From: Agromyces bauzanensis
GTDB lineage: Bacteria; Actinomycetota; Actinomycetes; Actinomycetales; Microbacteriaceae
Assembly (NCBI RefSeq): GCF_014645655.1
Contig: NZ_BMMD01000002.1
Span: 62,001-126,000 of the forward strand
Reading direction: 5' to 3'
DNA: 64,000 nt
Shown: positions 28,816 through 38,464 of the stretch, in pieces
Position numbering within the stretch: the stretch's first letter is position 1
Layout: the number at the start of each line of letters is the position of its first letter
Position numbers and translations under genes: made by a program
The notes under the pieces: model-generated
What the model was told of the DNA's origin: nothing
The model's input: only the letters and a program-made list of their open reading frames with translations
The model's database searches: none

Positions 28816-28876
28816 TGCGCCACTTCCGCGCCCTCTGCACCACCTCTAATGGCGCAGAGGGCGCCGAGGTGGCGCG
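28816..28876. repeat. Palindromic intergenic repeat, copy B
   Basis: A 61-nt imperfect palindrome whose 27-nt arms (28816-28842 and about 28850-28876) match at about 23 of 27 positions around a 7-nt centre. Its left arm TGCGCCACTTCCGCG is shared with copies A and D. It lies between the prfA stop and the start of the AbiEi/nuclease-like gene, and could terminate the rho-prfA transcript. Confidence 0.82.
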
Positions 28877-28897
28877 GCGCACAGCGGACGACGGCGC

Positions 28898-29974
28898 TCA
28901 CTCGTCGCCGAGCGCGGCGAGCCGGGCCTCCTCGTCGGCGTGGACGGCCGACTCGATGATCGGCTCGAGTGCGCCGTTCATGACCTGGTCGAGGTTGTAC
29001 GCCTTGTAGCCCGTGCGGTGGTCGGCGATGCGGTTCTCGGGGAAGTTGTACGTGCGGATTCGCTCGGAGCGGTCCATCGAGCGGATCTGCGACTTGCGGG
29101 CATCGGATGCCGCGGCCGCCTGCTCCTCCTGCTGGCGCGCCAGCAGGCGTGCCCGGAGCACGCGCATGGCCGCCTCGCGGTTCTGCAGCTGCGACTTCTC
29201 GTTCTGCATCGACACCACGATGCCCGTGGGCAGGTGGGTGATGCGCACCGCCGAGTCGGTCGTGTTCACCGACTGGCCGCCGGGGCCGGAGGAGCGATAC
29301 ACGTCGATCTTGAGATCGTTCTGGTTGATGTCGACCTCTTCGGGCTCGTCGACCTCGGGGAAGACGAGCACGCCCGTCGTCGACGTGTGGATGCGACCCT
29401 GGGTCTCGGTGGCGGGCACGCGCTGCACTCGGTGCACGCCGCCCTCGTACTTCAGGTGCGCCCATACGCCCTGCGCCGGATCGGTGGAGTTGGCCTTGAT
29501 GGCGACCTGGACGTCTTTGTACCCGCCGAGGTCGGACTCGTTCTGGTCGAGGAGCTCGACCTTCCAGCCCCTCGACTGCGCGTACTGCATGTACATGCGC
29601 AGCAGGTCGCCCGCGAAGAGAGCGCTCTCGGCGCCGCCCTCACCGCCCTTGATCTCCATGATGACGTCGCGGCCGTCGTCGGGGTCGCGCGGGATCAGGA
29701 GCCGTCGGAGCCGCTCCTGCGCCTGCCCGAGTCCCTCCTCGAGCGCGGGGATCTCCTCGGCGAACGCGTCGTCCTCCTTGGCGAGCTCCTTCGCGGCCGC
29801 GAGGTCGTCCTGCGCCTCGAGCCATGCCGTGTGGGCGTGCACGATCCGGCTGAGCTCGGCGTAGCGCCGGTTCACCTTCCTCGCGCGCGCGGCGTCGGCG
29901 TGCAGCGCCGGGTCGGCGAGCTGCTCCTGCAGCTGCGCGTGCTCGGCGACGAGCGCCTGGACCGAATCGAACAC
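28898..29974 (-). CDS. prfA: Peptide chain release factor 1
   Basis: A 358-residue class I release factor reading UAA and UAG. The catalytic GGQ is in [18 protein letters not shown] near residue 230. The codon-recognition tripeptide region precedes it ([20 protein letters not shown]). The N-terminal coiled coil is typical. It starts with GTG at 29974, 7 nt after the rho stop, with GAGG overlapping the end of rho. In mycobacteria rpmE lies between rho and prfA; here there is no room for it. Confidence 0.96.
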   Translation of the reverse strand: MFDSVQALVAEHAQLQEQLADPALHADAARARKVNRRYAELSRIVHAHTAWLEAQDDLAAAKELAKEDDAFAEEIPALEEGLGQAQERLRRLLIPRDPDDGRDVIMEIKGGEGGAESALFAGDLLRMYMQYAQSRGWKVELLDQNESDLGGYKDVQVAIKANSTDPAQGVWAHLKYEGGVHRVQRVPATETQGRIHTSTTGVLVFPEVDEPEEVDINQNDLKIDVYRSSGPGGQSVNTTDSAVRITHLPTGIVVSMQNEKSQLQNREAAMRVLRARLLARQQEEQAAAASDARKSQIRSMDRSERIRTYNFPENRIADHRTGYKAYNLDQVMNGALEPIIESAVHADEEARLAALGDE

Positions 29975-29981
29975 GGATGCC

Positions 29982-32219
29982 TCAGCGGTGGTCGGACTCG
30001 TGCCCGTGCGCGTGGGCCGTGCCGTGGCCGTTCGCGGCCACCGGCACCGACTTCTGCATGAGCAGGAGGAACTCGGCGTTCGACTGGGTCTCCTTGAGGC
30101 GCCCGAGCACGGCCTCGAGGGCCTGCTGCGGCTCGAGGCCCGCGAGGGCGCGGCGGAGCTTCCACGTGATCTTCACCTCGTCGGGCGACAGGAGCATCTC
30201 CTCGCGACGCGTCGACGACGCGTTCACGTCGACGGCGGGGAAGATGCGCTTGTCGGCAAGCTGGCGCGACAGGCGCAGCTCGGAGTTGCCGGTGCCCTTG
30301 AACTCCTCGAAGATCACCTCGTCCATCTTCGATCCGGTCTCCACGAGCGCCGTGGCGAGGATCGTGAGCGACCCGCCGTTCTCGATGTTGCGCGCGGCGC
30401 CGAAGAAGCGCTTGGGCGGGTACAGCGCCGACGCATCGACGCCGCCCGAGAGGATACGACCGGAGGCCGGCGCGGCCAGGTTGTAGGCACGGCCGAGTCG
30501 GGTGATCGAGTCGAGCAGCACGACGACGTCGTGGCCGAGCTCCACCAGGCGCTTGGCGCGCTCGATCGCGAGCTCCGCGACCGTGGTGTGGTCCTCCGCC
30601 GGACGATCGAAGGTCGAGGCGATGACCTCGCCCTTCACCGTGCGCTGCATGTCGGTGACCTCCTCGGGGCGCTCGTCGACGAGCACGACCATGAGGTGCA
30701 CCTCGGGGTTGTTGGTCGCGATGGCGTTCGCGATCTGCTGCAGCACGATCGTCTTGCCGGCCTTCGGCGGCGCGACGATCAGGCCGCGCTGACCCTTGCC
30801 GATGGGCGCGACGAGGTCGATGATGCGCTGCGTGAGCTTGGTCGGCTCGGTCTCGAGCCGGAGGCGCTCCTGCGGGTAGAGCGGCGTGAGCTTCTGGAAC
30901 TCTACCCTGGCGGCGGCCTCGTCGGCCGACTGGCCGTTGATGGAGTCGACCTTGACGAGCGCGTTGTACTTCTGGCGGCTGTTGGACTCGCCCTCGCGCG
31001 GCTGCTTGATGGCGCCCACGACCGCGTCGCCCTTGCGCAGGTTGTACTTCTTCACCTGGCCGAGCGAGACGTAGACGTCGCTCGGACCGGGGAGGTAACC
31101 GGTCGTGCGCACGAAGGCGTAGTTGTCGAGCACGTCGAGGATGCCGGCGATCGGGATCAGCACGTCGTCATCGAGGATCTCGGGCTCGATCTCGTCGGTG
31201 CCGGCGCCCTGGCCGCGACGCTTGCGGTCGCGGTACCGGCTGCGCCGGCCGCCCTCGCCCTCGCCCTGCGGCGCCTCGCGGCTCTCACGGCCCTGGCTGC
31301 GCCCCTCGGCGGGCTGCTTGCCGGGCTCGGCCTCGGGCTGGCGCTCGCGCGCGGGCTTCCCACCCTGTTCCTCGCCCCTGCGGCCGCCGTCGCCGTTCTG
31401 GCGCTCGCCCCCCTGGCCGTTGCGGCCCTGGCCCTGGCGCTCCTCGCCGGCCTTCTGCTGCTCGTCGCCGCCGCGCTCGACACGGTCGCCGCCCCGGCGG
31501 CCCCGGCTGCGGCTGCGGCCCTGGCGCGGCTGCTCGGCGGTCGCCTCGCCCTCGCCCTCGGCGGGCTGGACGCCGCGGGCGCCCTCGCCCGTCGCTGCCG
31601 CGAGCTGCTCGCGGACCGCCGCGCGCGCGGCCTCACGGGCCTCCGCATCGACGTCTGCCGGCACGAGCGAGACGCCCCCGCCGCCGTTGTTCACGTGCTG
31701 GAGGGCCGACGTCGACGCGGTGGTCACGCGTCGCGGCAGGCGAGCCTGCCGCACCGGCGGCGTCACGACCGGGGCGTCAGCCGTCGCGTCCGGCTGCGAA
31801 GCGCCTGCGGGCGCGGCTTCGGGGGCCGCCGTCTCTGCGGGCGCGGCTTCGGGGGCCGCCGTCTCGGGCGCCGGCTCGGCCAGCGCCTCGACGGCGGATT
31901 CGGCGGGCGCTTCGGCGGTGGCGGACTGCTCGGTCGGAACCTCGATCGCTGGCGACGCGGGAGCCTCCGACGCGGGAGCCTCCGACGCGGGAGCCTCCGA
32001 CGCGGGAGCTTCGGTCACGGCCTGCTCGCCGGGTGCGTCGGCGGCGACGCCCGCGTCCTGGTGAGCGGAGATCAGGTCCACGAGTTCTCCCTTTCGGCGC
32101 TTTGAGGCACCCGCGATGCCGAGGGAGGCGGCGAGCTCCTGGAGCTCGGCGACCTTCAGGGCGCTCAGGCGGGTGCGGTTCGCCACGCTCACGTCGGCGT
32201 GGTCGGTTGCGTTCGTCAC
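29982..32219 (-). CDS. rho: Transcription termination factor Rho
   Basis: A 745-residue hexameric RNA helicase/ATPase, much longer than the 419-residue E. coli protein. Residues 15-60 form the Rho_N domain ([18 protein letters not shown], then [12 protein letters not shown]). About residues 65-340 are a disordered actinobacterial insertion, first Ala/Pro/Glu repeats, then Arg/Gly/Glu/Gln-rich. The RNA-binding cold-shock-like domain follows ([19 protein letters not shown]). The ATPase has [18 protein letters not shown] and [13 protein letters not shown], with the Q-loop region in [11 protein letters not shown] upstream. Start: GTG at 32219 (VTNATDHAD) with AAAGGAA 9 nt upstream. A long leader precedes it, consistent with autoregulated rho genes. 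Confidence 0.95.
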   Translation of the reverse strand: MTNATDHADVSVANRTRLSALKVAELQELAASLGIAGASKRRKGELVDLISAHQDAGVAADAPGEQAVTEAPASEAPASEAPASEAPASPAIEVPTEQSATAEAPAESAVEALAEPAPETAAPEAAPAETAAPEAAPAGASQPDATADAPVVTPPVRQARLPRRVTTASTSALQHVNNGGGGVSLVPADVDAEAREAARAAVREQLAAATGEGARGVQPAEGEGEATAEQPRQGRSRSRGRRGGDRVERGGDEQQKAGEERQGQGRNGQGGERQNGDGGRRGEEQGGKPARERQPEAEPGKQPAEGRSQGRESREAPQGEGEGGRRSRYRDRKRRGQGAGTDEIEPEILDDDVLIPIAGILDVLDNYAFVRTTGYLPGPSDVYVSLGQVKKYNLRKGDAVVGAIKQPREGESNSRQKYNALVKVDSINGQSADEAAARVEFQKLTPLYPQERLRLETEPTKLTQRIIDLVAPIGKGQRGLIVAPPKAGKTIVLQQIANAIATNNPEVHLMVVLVDERPEEVTDMQRTVKGEVIASTFDRPAEDHTTVAELAIERAKRLVELGHDVVVLLDSITRLGRAYNLAAPASGRILSGGVDASALYPPKRFFGAARNIENGGSLTILATALVETGSKMDEVIFEEFKGTGNSELRLSRQLADKRIFPAVDVNASSTRREEMLLSPDEVKITWKLRRALAGLEPQQALEAVLGRLKETQSNAEFLLLMQKSVPVAANGHGTAHAHGHESDHR
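31806..32013. repeat. Tandem coding repeats in the Rho insertion domain
   Basis: Two perfect 30-bp units stand in tandem at 31806-31835 and 31836-31865 (encoding [10 protein letters not shown] twice). Four 15-bp units at 31954-32013 (GACGCGGGAGCCTCC, the last one diverged) encode a repeated SEAPA motif. Such tracts can change length by slippage, so the linker length of Rho may vary among strains. Confidence 0.85.
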
Positions 32220-32400
32220 TGGGTATGTTCCTTTCCCCTGGTCGCGAGAGATGCGACCCAGGAGAGCTGATCGCTGGCACGAGCGATGTCCGTGCGCGGT
32301 GGCGCAGACATGCGCGAGAGCGTAGGCAATGAATTGCGGGAAGTGCACGATGCGGCCGGATGATGCGGTACTGATGCGTCGCCCGCCGGGTGCGTTTGCA

Positions 32401-32429
32401 ATTCTAACACCGAACCGAAGGGGGTCCAT
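32401..32429 (-). promoter_or_regulatory. Candidate rho promoter with long leader
   Basis: On the minus strand ATGGAC (32429-32424) and TAGAAT (32406-32401) are separated by 17 nt and fit a vegetative -35/-10 pair. Transcription would begin near 32394, leaving a leader of about 175 nt before the GTG of rho. The space suits Rho-dependent attenuation. Confidence 0.5.
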
Positions 32430-32467
32430 GCGCGCGACGCGCCCGGAGCGGCGTATGACGCTATGGC

Positions 32468-32485
32468 CCGGCCGAGGATGGCCGG
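32468..32485 (-). terminator. Short hairpin directly after thrB
   Basis: CCGGCC (32468-32473) and GGCCGG (32480-32485) form a 6-bp GC stem around a 6-nt loop, touching the thrB stop codon. It may mark the end of the lysA-hom-thrC-thrB operon before the rho promoter. Confidence 0.45.
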
Positions 32486-33445
32486 TCAGCGCGAGGCGTC
32501 GGTCACCGTCGACCCCAGGAAGTCCACGGCGAGCGGCAGCGCCTGCCACGCCGTGTCGGCGGACTCCTCGACGAGGCGGATCGCATCGGCCCGCTCGCTC
32601 GGGTCGCTCGCGAGCACGAGGATCGACGGACCCGCCCCGGACACGACCGCCGGATGCCCCGCCGCCCGCAGCACCCGGATGAGGCGATCGGTCTCGGGCA
32701 TCGCCTTGGCGCGGTAGTGCTGGTGGAGCTTGTCCTCCGTGGCCGCGAGCAGCAGCTCGGGGCTCTGGATGAGCGCCGCGATGAGCAGCGCCGAGCGGGA
32801 CACATTGAACACGGCGTCCTCGTGCGGCACCGATTCGGGCTGCAGCGAACGCGCGAGCGCCGTCGACATCTCATGCTCGGGCACGAGCACGAGCGGGGAG
32901 ACGCCGCGATGCACGATGAGCTTCTTGTGCCTCGGGCCTTCGGGCGTCACCCACGCGATGGTGAGTCCGCCGAAGAGCGCGGGTGCGACGTTGTCGGGAT
33001 GTCCCTCCAGCTCGGTCGCGAGCTCGAGCAGCTCGTCGGGGGTGAATTCCACGATGCCCGCGAGCAGGCCCTTCGCGGCCATGACGCCCGCCACGATCGC
33101 GGCGCCCGAGGATCCGAGGCCGCGGCCGTGCGGGATCGAGTTGTGTGCGACGAGACGGAGCTTCGGCAGGGGAACGCCGGCGCGCGCGAAGGTGTGCGCT
33201 ATGGCGCGCACGACGAGGTGCGACTCGTCGAGCGGCACCTCGCCCTCGCCGACGCCGTGCACCTCGATGTGGTGGTCGGCGGCGTCGGTGGCCTCGACGT
33301 CGAGGTCGTCGTATTGGGCGAGCGCGAGACCGAGCGTGTCGAACCCCGGGCCGAGGTTCGCGCTCGTCGCGGGCACCTTGACGTGCACCGCCCGACCCAC
33401 GAGCGACTCGGCCAGCGAACCCGCAGCGGCGGTCGCGGCGGTCAT
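32486..33445 (-). CDS. thrB: Homoserine kinase
   Basis: A 319-residue GHMP-family kinase converting homoserine to O-phosphohomoserine. Motifs: [20 protein letters not shown] at the N-terminus, the ATP loop [18 protein letters not shown] near residue 100, and [16 protein letters not shown] near residue 270. Start ATG at 33445, overlapping the thrC stop by 4 nt. It is the last gene of the operon; its product feeds ThrC. Confidence 0.96.
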   Translation of the reverse strand: MTAATAAAGSLAESLVGRAVHVKVPATSANLGPGFDTLGLALAQYDDLDVEATDAADHHIEVHGVGEGEVPLDESHLVVRAIAHTFARAGVPLPKLRLVAHNSIPHGRGLGSSGAAIVAGVMAAKGLLAGIVEFTPDELLELATELEGHPDNVAPALFGGLTIAWVTPEGPRHKKLIVHRGVSPLVLVPEHEMSTALARSLQPESVPHEDAVFNVSRSALLIAALIQSPELLLAATEDKLHQHYRAKAMPETDRLIRVLRAAGHPAVVSGAGPSILVLASDPSERADAIRLVEESADTAWQALPLAVDFLGSTVTDASR

Positions 33446-34539
33446 GCCGAGAGCCCCAGCACCTGGGCGATGGCGACCACGTCGACCGGCACGACGGTCG
33501 GCTTCACCTCGCTGCCGTCCGGGAGGCGGAGCGCCCACTGGGGGTCCTTCAGCCCGTGACCCGTGACCGTCAGCACGACGCGCGCGCCGGACGGCACGGC
33601 TCCCGCGGCCGAGCGCTCGAGCAGGCCCGCGACCGAGATGGCCGACGCGGGCTCGACGAAGATGCCGACCTCGGTCGAGAGGATGCGCTGCGCCTCGAGG
33701 ATCTTGTCATCGTCGATCGCGCCGAAGTAGCCGTCGGTCTCGTCGCGCGCCTGCAGCGCGAGCTCCCACGAGGCGGGGTTGCCGATGCGGATGGCGCTCG
33801 CGATGGTCTCGGGGTTCTTGACGGGCTCGCCGCGCACGATGGGCGCGGAGCCGGACGCCTGGAAGCCGAACATCCGCGGCATCCGCGTGGCATTGCCCGC
33901 TGCGACGTCCTCGCGGTAGCCGCGCGTGTAGGCCGTGTAGTTGCCGGCGTTGCCGACGGGGATGAAGTGGAGGTCGGGCGCGTCGCCGAGCACCTCGACG
34001 ACCTCGAACGCCGCAGTCTTCTGGCCCTCGATGCGGTCGTTGTTCACCGAGTTCACGAGGTGCACCGGGTAGGTGGCCGCGAGCTCGCGCGCGAGGTCGA
34101 GGCAGTCATCGAAGTTGCCCTGCACCTGGAGGAGCTTCGCGTTGTGCGCAATGGCCTGGCTGAGCTTGCCCATGGCGATCCTGCCCTCGGGTACGAGCAC
34201 CGCGGCCGTGATGCCCGCGTGGGCGGCGTAGGCCGCGGCCGACGCCGACGTGTTGCCGGTGGAGGCGGCGATCACGACCTTCGCGCCGTGCTCGACGGCC
34301 TTCGTGACGGCCAGCGTCATGCCGCGATCCTTGAACGAGCCGGTGGGATTCATGCCCTCGAACTTCACCCACACGTCGGCGCCGGTGCGGCGCGACAGCG
34401 CCGGCGCGGGCAGGAGCGGGGTGCCGCCCTCGCCGAGGGTGACGATGGGCGTGGCATCCGTCACGTCCAGCCGGTCGGCGTATTCGCGGATGACGCCGCG
34501 CCACTGGCGTGAGGAGGCCTTGTGGGTGGGCTGGTTCAC
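33442..34539 (-). CDS. thrC: Threonine synthase
   Basis: A 365-residue PLP enzyme converting O-phosphohomoserine to threonine. The PLP lysine is in [18 protein letters not shown] near residue 63. [18 protein letters not shown] is the Asn/Gly loop, and [18 protein letters not shown] binds the phosphate. The length marks the short class also found in other Actinobacteria. Overlaps hom and thrB by 4 nt on each side. Confidence 0.96.
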   Translation of the reverse strand: MNQPTHKASSRQWRGVIREYADRLDVTDATPIVTLGEGGTPLLPAPALSRRTGADVWVKFEGMNPTGSFKDRGMTLAVTKAVEHGAKVVIAASTGNTSASAAAYAAHAGITAAVLVPEGRIAMGKLSQAIAHNAKLLQVQGNFDDCLDLARELAATYPVHLVNSVNNDRIEGQKTAAFEVVEVLGDAPDLHFIPVGNAGNYTAYTRGYREDVAAGNATRMPRMFGFQASGSAPIVRGEPVKNPETIASAIRIGNPASWELALQARDETDGYFGAIDDDKILEAQRILSTEVGIFVEPASAISVAGLLERSAAGAVPSGARVVLTVTGHGLKDPQWALRLPDGSEVKPTVVPVDVVAIAQVLGLSA

Positions 34540-35846
34540 ACTGCTCCTTCGACTCGGAGGACGGATGCGACGGATGCGACGACTGGACTCTCGGCGAGGG
34601 CGGCGACGGTCTCGGCGAGCGCGGACTCCTTCGCCTCATGCGTCCCGATCACCAGCGTAGCCCGCTCGGCCGCGCCGCTCACGGTCTGCTGGAGCTGCTC
34701 GACCGAGACGCCGTGCTGGGCGAAGACGCGGGCGATCTGCTCGAGCACGCCCGGCTCGTCGGCCACCTCGAGCGTGATGGCATAGCGCGTCGTGATGCGG
34801 CCGATGTCGAGCACAGGCAGCTCGGCGTGCGTCGACTCCGCCGTGCCGGGGCCGCCGATGACGTGGCGGCGGGCGATCGCGACGAGGTCGCCGAGCACGG
34901 CCGACGCGGTCTGCACTCCCCCGGCGCCGGCGCCGTAGAACATGAGCGGCCCGGCCGCCGCAGCCTCGACGAAGACGGCGTTGTTGGCGCCGTGCACGGC
35001 GGCGAGCGGATGACTCCGCGGCACGAGTGCGGGGTAGACGCGCGCCGAGACGCCCTCCTCGCCGGTCTCGTCGTCGACGAGCCGCTCGCTGATCGCGAGG
35101 AGCTTCACGACGAAGCCGGCGCGCTTGGCGGACTCGACCTGGTCGGCACTCACGCCGGTGATGCCCTCGCGATGCACGGCCTCGACGGGCACGCTCGTGT
35201 GGAACGCGAGACTGGCGAGGATCGCCGCCTTCTGCGCGGCGTCGTAGCCGCCGATGTCGGCGGTCGGGTCGGCCTCGGCGTAGCCGAGCTCGGTCGCGGT
35301 CGCGAGGGCGTCCTCGAGCGACGCCCCCGTCTCGTCCATGCGGTCGAGGATGAAGTTCGTGGTCCCGTTCACGATGCCGAGGATGCGGTTGATGCGGTCA
35401 CCCGCGAGGCTCTCCCGGAGCGGCCGGATGATCGGGATCGCGCCGCCGACGGCCGCCTCGTACGACAGCTGCGCGCCGACCTGCTCGGCCGCCGCGAAGA
35501 GCTCGGGGCCATGGATGGCGAGGAGGGCCTTGTTGCCCGTGACGACGTCGGCGCCCGACGCGATCGCCTTGAGCACGAGCGTGCGCGCCGGCTCGATGCC
35601 GCCCATCAGCTCGATCACGATGTCGCTGCCGAGGATGAGCCCCTCGGCGTCGGTCGTGAGGAGCTCGGCGGGCAGGTCGACCTCGCGTCGTGCCGAGGGG
35701 TCCCGCACGGCGATGCCGACGAGCTCGATGCGCGCACCGACCCGCTGCGCGAGCTCCTCGGAGTGCTCGAGCAGCAGCCTCGCCACCTGCGAGCCCACCG
35801 ACCCGGCGCCGAGGAGGCCCACGCGGATGGTGCGGTACTCGATCAT
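34536..35846 (-). CDS. hom: Homoserine dehydrogenase
   Basis: A 436-residue NAD(P)H enzyme reducing aspartate semialdehyde to homoserine, the branch point to threonine and methionine. N-terminal Rossmann motif [19 protein letters not shown]; substrate loop [32 protein letters not shown] with the catalytic lysine region after it. The C-terminal ACT domain ([20 protein letters not shown], about residues 355-430) is the site of threonine feedback inhibition in related enzymes. It is monofunctional (no aspartokinase part). ATGA overlaps link it to lysA and thrC. Confidence 0.96.
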   Translation of the reverse strand: MIEYRTIRVGLLGAGSVGSQVARLLLEHSEELAQRVGARIELVGIAVRDPSARREVDLPAELLTTDAEGLILGSDIVIELMGGIEPARTLVLKAIASGADVVTGNKALLAIHGPELFAAAEQVGAQLSYEAAVGGAIPIIRPLRESLAGDRINRILGIVNGTTNFILDRMDETGASLEDALATATELGYAEADPTADIGGYDAAQKAAILASLAFHTSVPVEAVHREGITGVSADQVESAKRAGFVVKLLAISERLVDDETGEEGVSARVYPALVPRSHPLAAVHGANNAVFVEAAAAGPLMFYGAGAGGVQTASAVLGDLVAIARRHVIGGPGTAESTHAELPVLDIGRITTRYAITLEVADEPGVLEQIARVFAQHGVSVEQLQQTVSGAAERATLVIGTHEAKESALAETVAALAESPVVASVASVLRVEGAV

Positions 35847-37306
35847 GCGGTGGGCCCTCCTGCGGACTCGGATGCGTCGGTATGACCGGATGCCGCGGAT
35901 GCCCCTCCGGCGTCGCGCGGGGCCGCGTCGAGTCCGGCGTCGCGCGCGAGCAGGTCGGACTCGGTCTCGCCGCGCACGATCACGCGTGCGACGCCGTCGC
36001 GCACGGCGACGACGGGCGGCCGCGGCACGTGGTTGTAGTTGTTCGCGAGCGACCAGCAGTAGGCGCCGGTCGCCGCCACGGCGACGACGTCGCCAGGCTC
36101 GATGTCGTGCGGCAGGTAGTCGGCGTCCACCACGATGTCGCCCGACTCGCAGTGCTTGCCGACGATGCGCATGAGCGCCGGCGGCGCATCCGACACCCGA
36201 GACGCGATGCGGGCCGTGTAGTCGGCGCCGTACAGCGCGGTGCGGAGGTTGTCGCTCATGCCGCCGTCGACCGAGACGTAGTGGCGCCACCCGCCCTCGA
36301 TGGGCACGGGCTTCACCGTTCCGACCGTGTAGAGCGTGACCCCGGCCGGGCCGATGATCGAGCGCCCGGGCTCGAAGGCGAGCCTCGGCACGGGCACGCC
36401 GTGCGAACGGCAGGCCGCGGCGACGGCCTCGGCGATGCCGCGGGCGATCTCCTCGATGGGCGTGGGCTCGTCGGCCGACGTGTACGCGATCCCGAATCCG
36501 CCGCCGAGGTTGAGTTCGGGCACGGGCGCGAGCCGGGCGAGTTCGGCGTGCGCCGCGAGCAGCCGCTCGGCGGACTCGGCGAACCCGGCGGAGTCGAAGA
36601 TCTGCGAGCCGATGTGGCAGTGCAGTCCGAGGAAGTCGAGCGACGCGTGCGCGCGGATGCGGATGCCGAGCTCCACGGCGCGCTCGAGGGAGACGCCGAA
36701 CTTCTGGTCCTCGTGGGCGGTGGCGAGGAACTCGTGCGTCGAGGCGTGCACGCCGCTGTTCACGCGGAGCCGCACGGGCTGGATGCGGCCGGCGCAGGCC
36801 GCGGCATCCGCCACCCGTTCGATCTCTGCCTCGCTGTCGATGATGATCGACCCGACGCCCGCGGCGACGCCGCGCTCGATCTCGGCGATCGACTTGTTGT
36901 TGCCGTGGAAGCCGATGCGGGCGGGGTCGGCGCCCCCGGCGAGCGCGACCGCGAGTTCGCCACCTGTGGCGACGTCGACGCCGAGGCCTGCCTCGCTGAC
37001 CCAGCGCACGATCGCGCCGGAGAGGAACGCCTTGCCGGCGTAGTAGACGGTCACGGTCGTGCCGACGGATGCCGCGGCCCGCTCGAATGCGGTGCGGATC
37101 CGTGCCGCGCGGGCTCGCGCATCGGCCTCGTCCACGACGTAGAGCGGCGTGCCGTACCGCTCGGCGAGCGAGGTCGCCGTCGCGCCACCGACGACCAGCC
37201 GACCGGCGGCGTCGCGGTGCGCGCCCGCGGGCCAGACCTCCGGGGCGAGCGCGTTGGCGTCATCGGGAACGCGGAGCCATCCGGGTACTGCTTCGGTGGA
37301 TGCCAC
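35843..37306 (-). CDS. lysA: Diaminopimelate decarboxylase
   Basis: A 487-residue fold III PLP decarboxylase making lysine from meso-diaminopimelate. PLP lysine in TVYYAGKAFLSGAI near residue 92; then LHCHIGSQIFD, LNLGGGFGIAYT, AFEPGRSIIGPAG, and KHCESGDIVVDADYL with the Cys/Glu that complete the active site. The last 35 residues form a Ser/Gly/Ala-rich tail beyond the usual end. It heads the lysA-hom-thrC-thrB unit, in which every junction overlaps by 4 nt. No clear promoter was found in the 393-nt gap upstream. Confidence 0.95.
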   Translation of the reverse strand: MASTEAVPGWLRVPDDANALAPEVWPAGAHRDAAGRLVVGGATATSLAERYGTPLYVVDEADARARAARIRTAFERAAASVGTTVTVYYAGKAFLSGAIVRWVSEAGLGVDVATGGELAVALAGGADPARIGFHGNNKSIAEIERGVAAGVGSIIIDSEAEIERVADAAACAGRIQPVRLRVNSGVHASTHEFLATAHEDQKFGVSLERAVELGIRIRAHASLDFLGLHCHIGSQIFDSAGFAESAERLLAAHAELARLAPVPELNLGGGFGIAYTSADEPTPIEEIARGIAEAVAAACRSHGVPVPRLAFEPGRSIIGPAGVTLYTVGTVKPVPIEGGWRHYVSVDGGMSDNLRTALYGADYTARIASRVSDAPPALMRIVGKHCESGDIVVDADYLPHDIEPGDVVAVAATGAYCWSLANNYNHVPRPPVVAVRDGVARVIVRGETESDLLARDAGLDAAPRDAGGASAASGHTDASESAGGPTA

Positions 37307-37699
37307 GGGGAAACCTCACGGGACGTAGCGGGTCGACGGGTCGCTCGCGGCGAGCGAACCCGGATCGGTTCCTGAAGCCTGCTGCGTGCCGCCCTTGTGG
37401 GGCGGCCTCCCCGAGTCTACCGAGGCGTCGCGGGCGGGCCGAATCGGTGACGTCTCGCGGCACGCCACCGCGAGGGCCCGCTTCCGCCACCGGTGCGGCT
37501 GCCGAGTTGAGGTCATCCGCACCGCGCGTTCCTCCCATCGGTGCGGATGACCTCAACTCGTGCCGATCTTCGCGACGACTTCGGGTCGATATCCCTCCCT
37601 GCCTCGGGAACCCGCGAACGTCGGTGGGTGGCAGCCATCCGTGCGCGCCTGGTCGCCGCCGCCCCCCGTCCCCCGCGGCACGCGCGCGCGGAGCGCCGA
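37307..37699. other. 393-nt intergenic region between the LmeA-like gene and lysA
   Basis: No supported gene. It contains the perfect 20-bp inverted repeat described separately at 37504-37559. It must also hold the promoter of lysA, but no convincing -35/-10 pair was recognised. Confidence 0.6.
37504..37559. terminator. Perfect 20-bp stem-loop upstream of lysA
   Basis: GAGTTGAGGTCATCCGCACC (37504-37523) is perfectly complementary to 37540-37559 around a 16-nt loop. It is the longest perfect stem in the window and is unusually poor in GC for this genome. It lies 140 nt after the LmeA-like stop and may separate argS transcription from lysA. The long perfect match is also what a palindromic repeat element would show. 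Confidence 0.6.
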
Positions 37700-38464
37700 T
37701 CAGTCGCAGCTGCCGGCGCGGGCGAGGCTCGCCTCGTCGAACATGAGCCCCTGCGCACGCAGCTCGACGGTCGCCGTGCCGGGCGAGATCGCGAGGTCGT
37801 GCACCTCGACTCCCTCGGGCAGGTACTGGGCGACGCAGATCGAGAGCGGGTCGTCGCCGAGCAGCCGGCCGACGACGACCGACACGTCGACCATGCCGGC
37901 CCCTGACGTGAGCTCGACGCCCTCGGGCAGGAGCAGCACGCTCTCGCCGGCCGCCGTCGGGCGGGCGGTCGCCGTGTAGTCGAGGCTGAACCCGAGCACC
38001 TCGATGGTGCCCGCGTACCCGACGAGGCCGTCGCCGAGCGTGAAGGCTCCGGTGACGCCCGGCACCGACACCAGCCGGTTGAGCGACTCCTCGTCGACGG
38101 TGACCGTGCCGACCACGGACCGCACCGGCGACGCGAGATCGACGGGCACCCCCTCGCCGATCACGTCGACCGCGACCGGGGTGCCGTTCACCGAGAGCTC
38201 GGGCGCGGTGAGCTCGACGCGGTCCATGGTGCCGGAGAGGTACTGTGCGATGACCGAGAACCCGCCGATCTCGACGTCGACCTCGCCGTCGATGCCGTCT
38301 GGGAGGCTGGCGCGCACCTGCTCGCCGAAGCGGTCTTCGGCGATGCCGCGCACCACGACGTCGGCCACGACGAGCAGTGCCGCGAGTGCGACGACGATCG
38401 CCGCGAGCGTGCCCCACACGCGACCGGTGCGGCGGCGCGGCGGCACAGCCGACGGCGTGGACAT
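37700..38464 (-). CDS. LmeA-like (DUF2993) phospholipid-binding secreted protein
   Basis: A 254-residue protein with an N-terminal membrane anchor (VWGTLAAIVVALAALLVVAD, about residues 15-34) followed by VVRGIAEDRFGEQVRASLP, GEVDVEIGGFSVIAQYLSGT and MDRVELTAPELSVNG, the pattern of DUF2993 proteins. In mycobacteria LmeA binds phosphatidylinositol and helps mannan elongation. A role in envelope lipoglycans is inferred. The ATG at 38464 overlaps the argS stop by one nt (TGATG). Confidence 0.85.
   Translation of the reverse strand: MSTPSAVPPRRRTGRVWGTLAAIVVALAALLVVADVVVRGIAEDRFGEQVRASLPDGIDGEVDVEIGGFSVIAQYLSGTMDRVELTAPELSVNGTPVAVDVIGEGVPVDLASPVRSVVGTVTVDEESLNRLVSVPGVTGAFTLGDGLVGYAGTIEVLGFSLDYTATARPTAAGESVLLLPEGVELTSGAGMVDVSVVVGRLLGDDPLSICVAQYLPEGVEVHDLAISPGTATVELRAQGLMFDEASLARAGSCD

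Noticed and set aside
27655-28876. Copies A and B as terminal inverted repeats of an insertion sequence
   Set aside because: Each copy is itself palindromic, there is no transposase, and no target-site duplication could be seen at either side.
31806-32013. Short direct repeats considered as a CRISPR array
   Set aside because: Units are contiguous without spacers and encode in-frame AP/EA repeats of Rho; no cas gene is near.
29988-32105. A 705-codon plus-strand frame across rho
   Set aside because: Shadow of rho; its Leu/Arg/Gly repeats are the reverse complement of the Rho insertion repeats.
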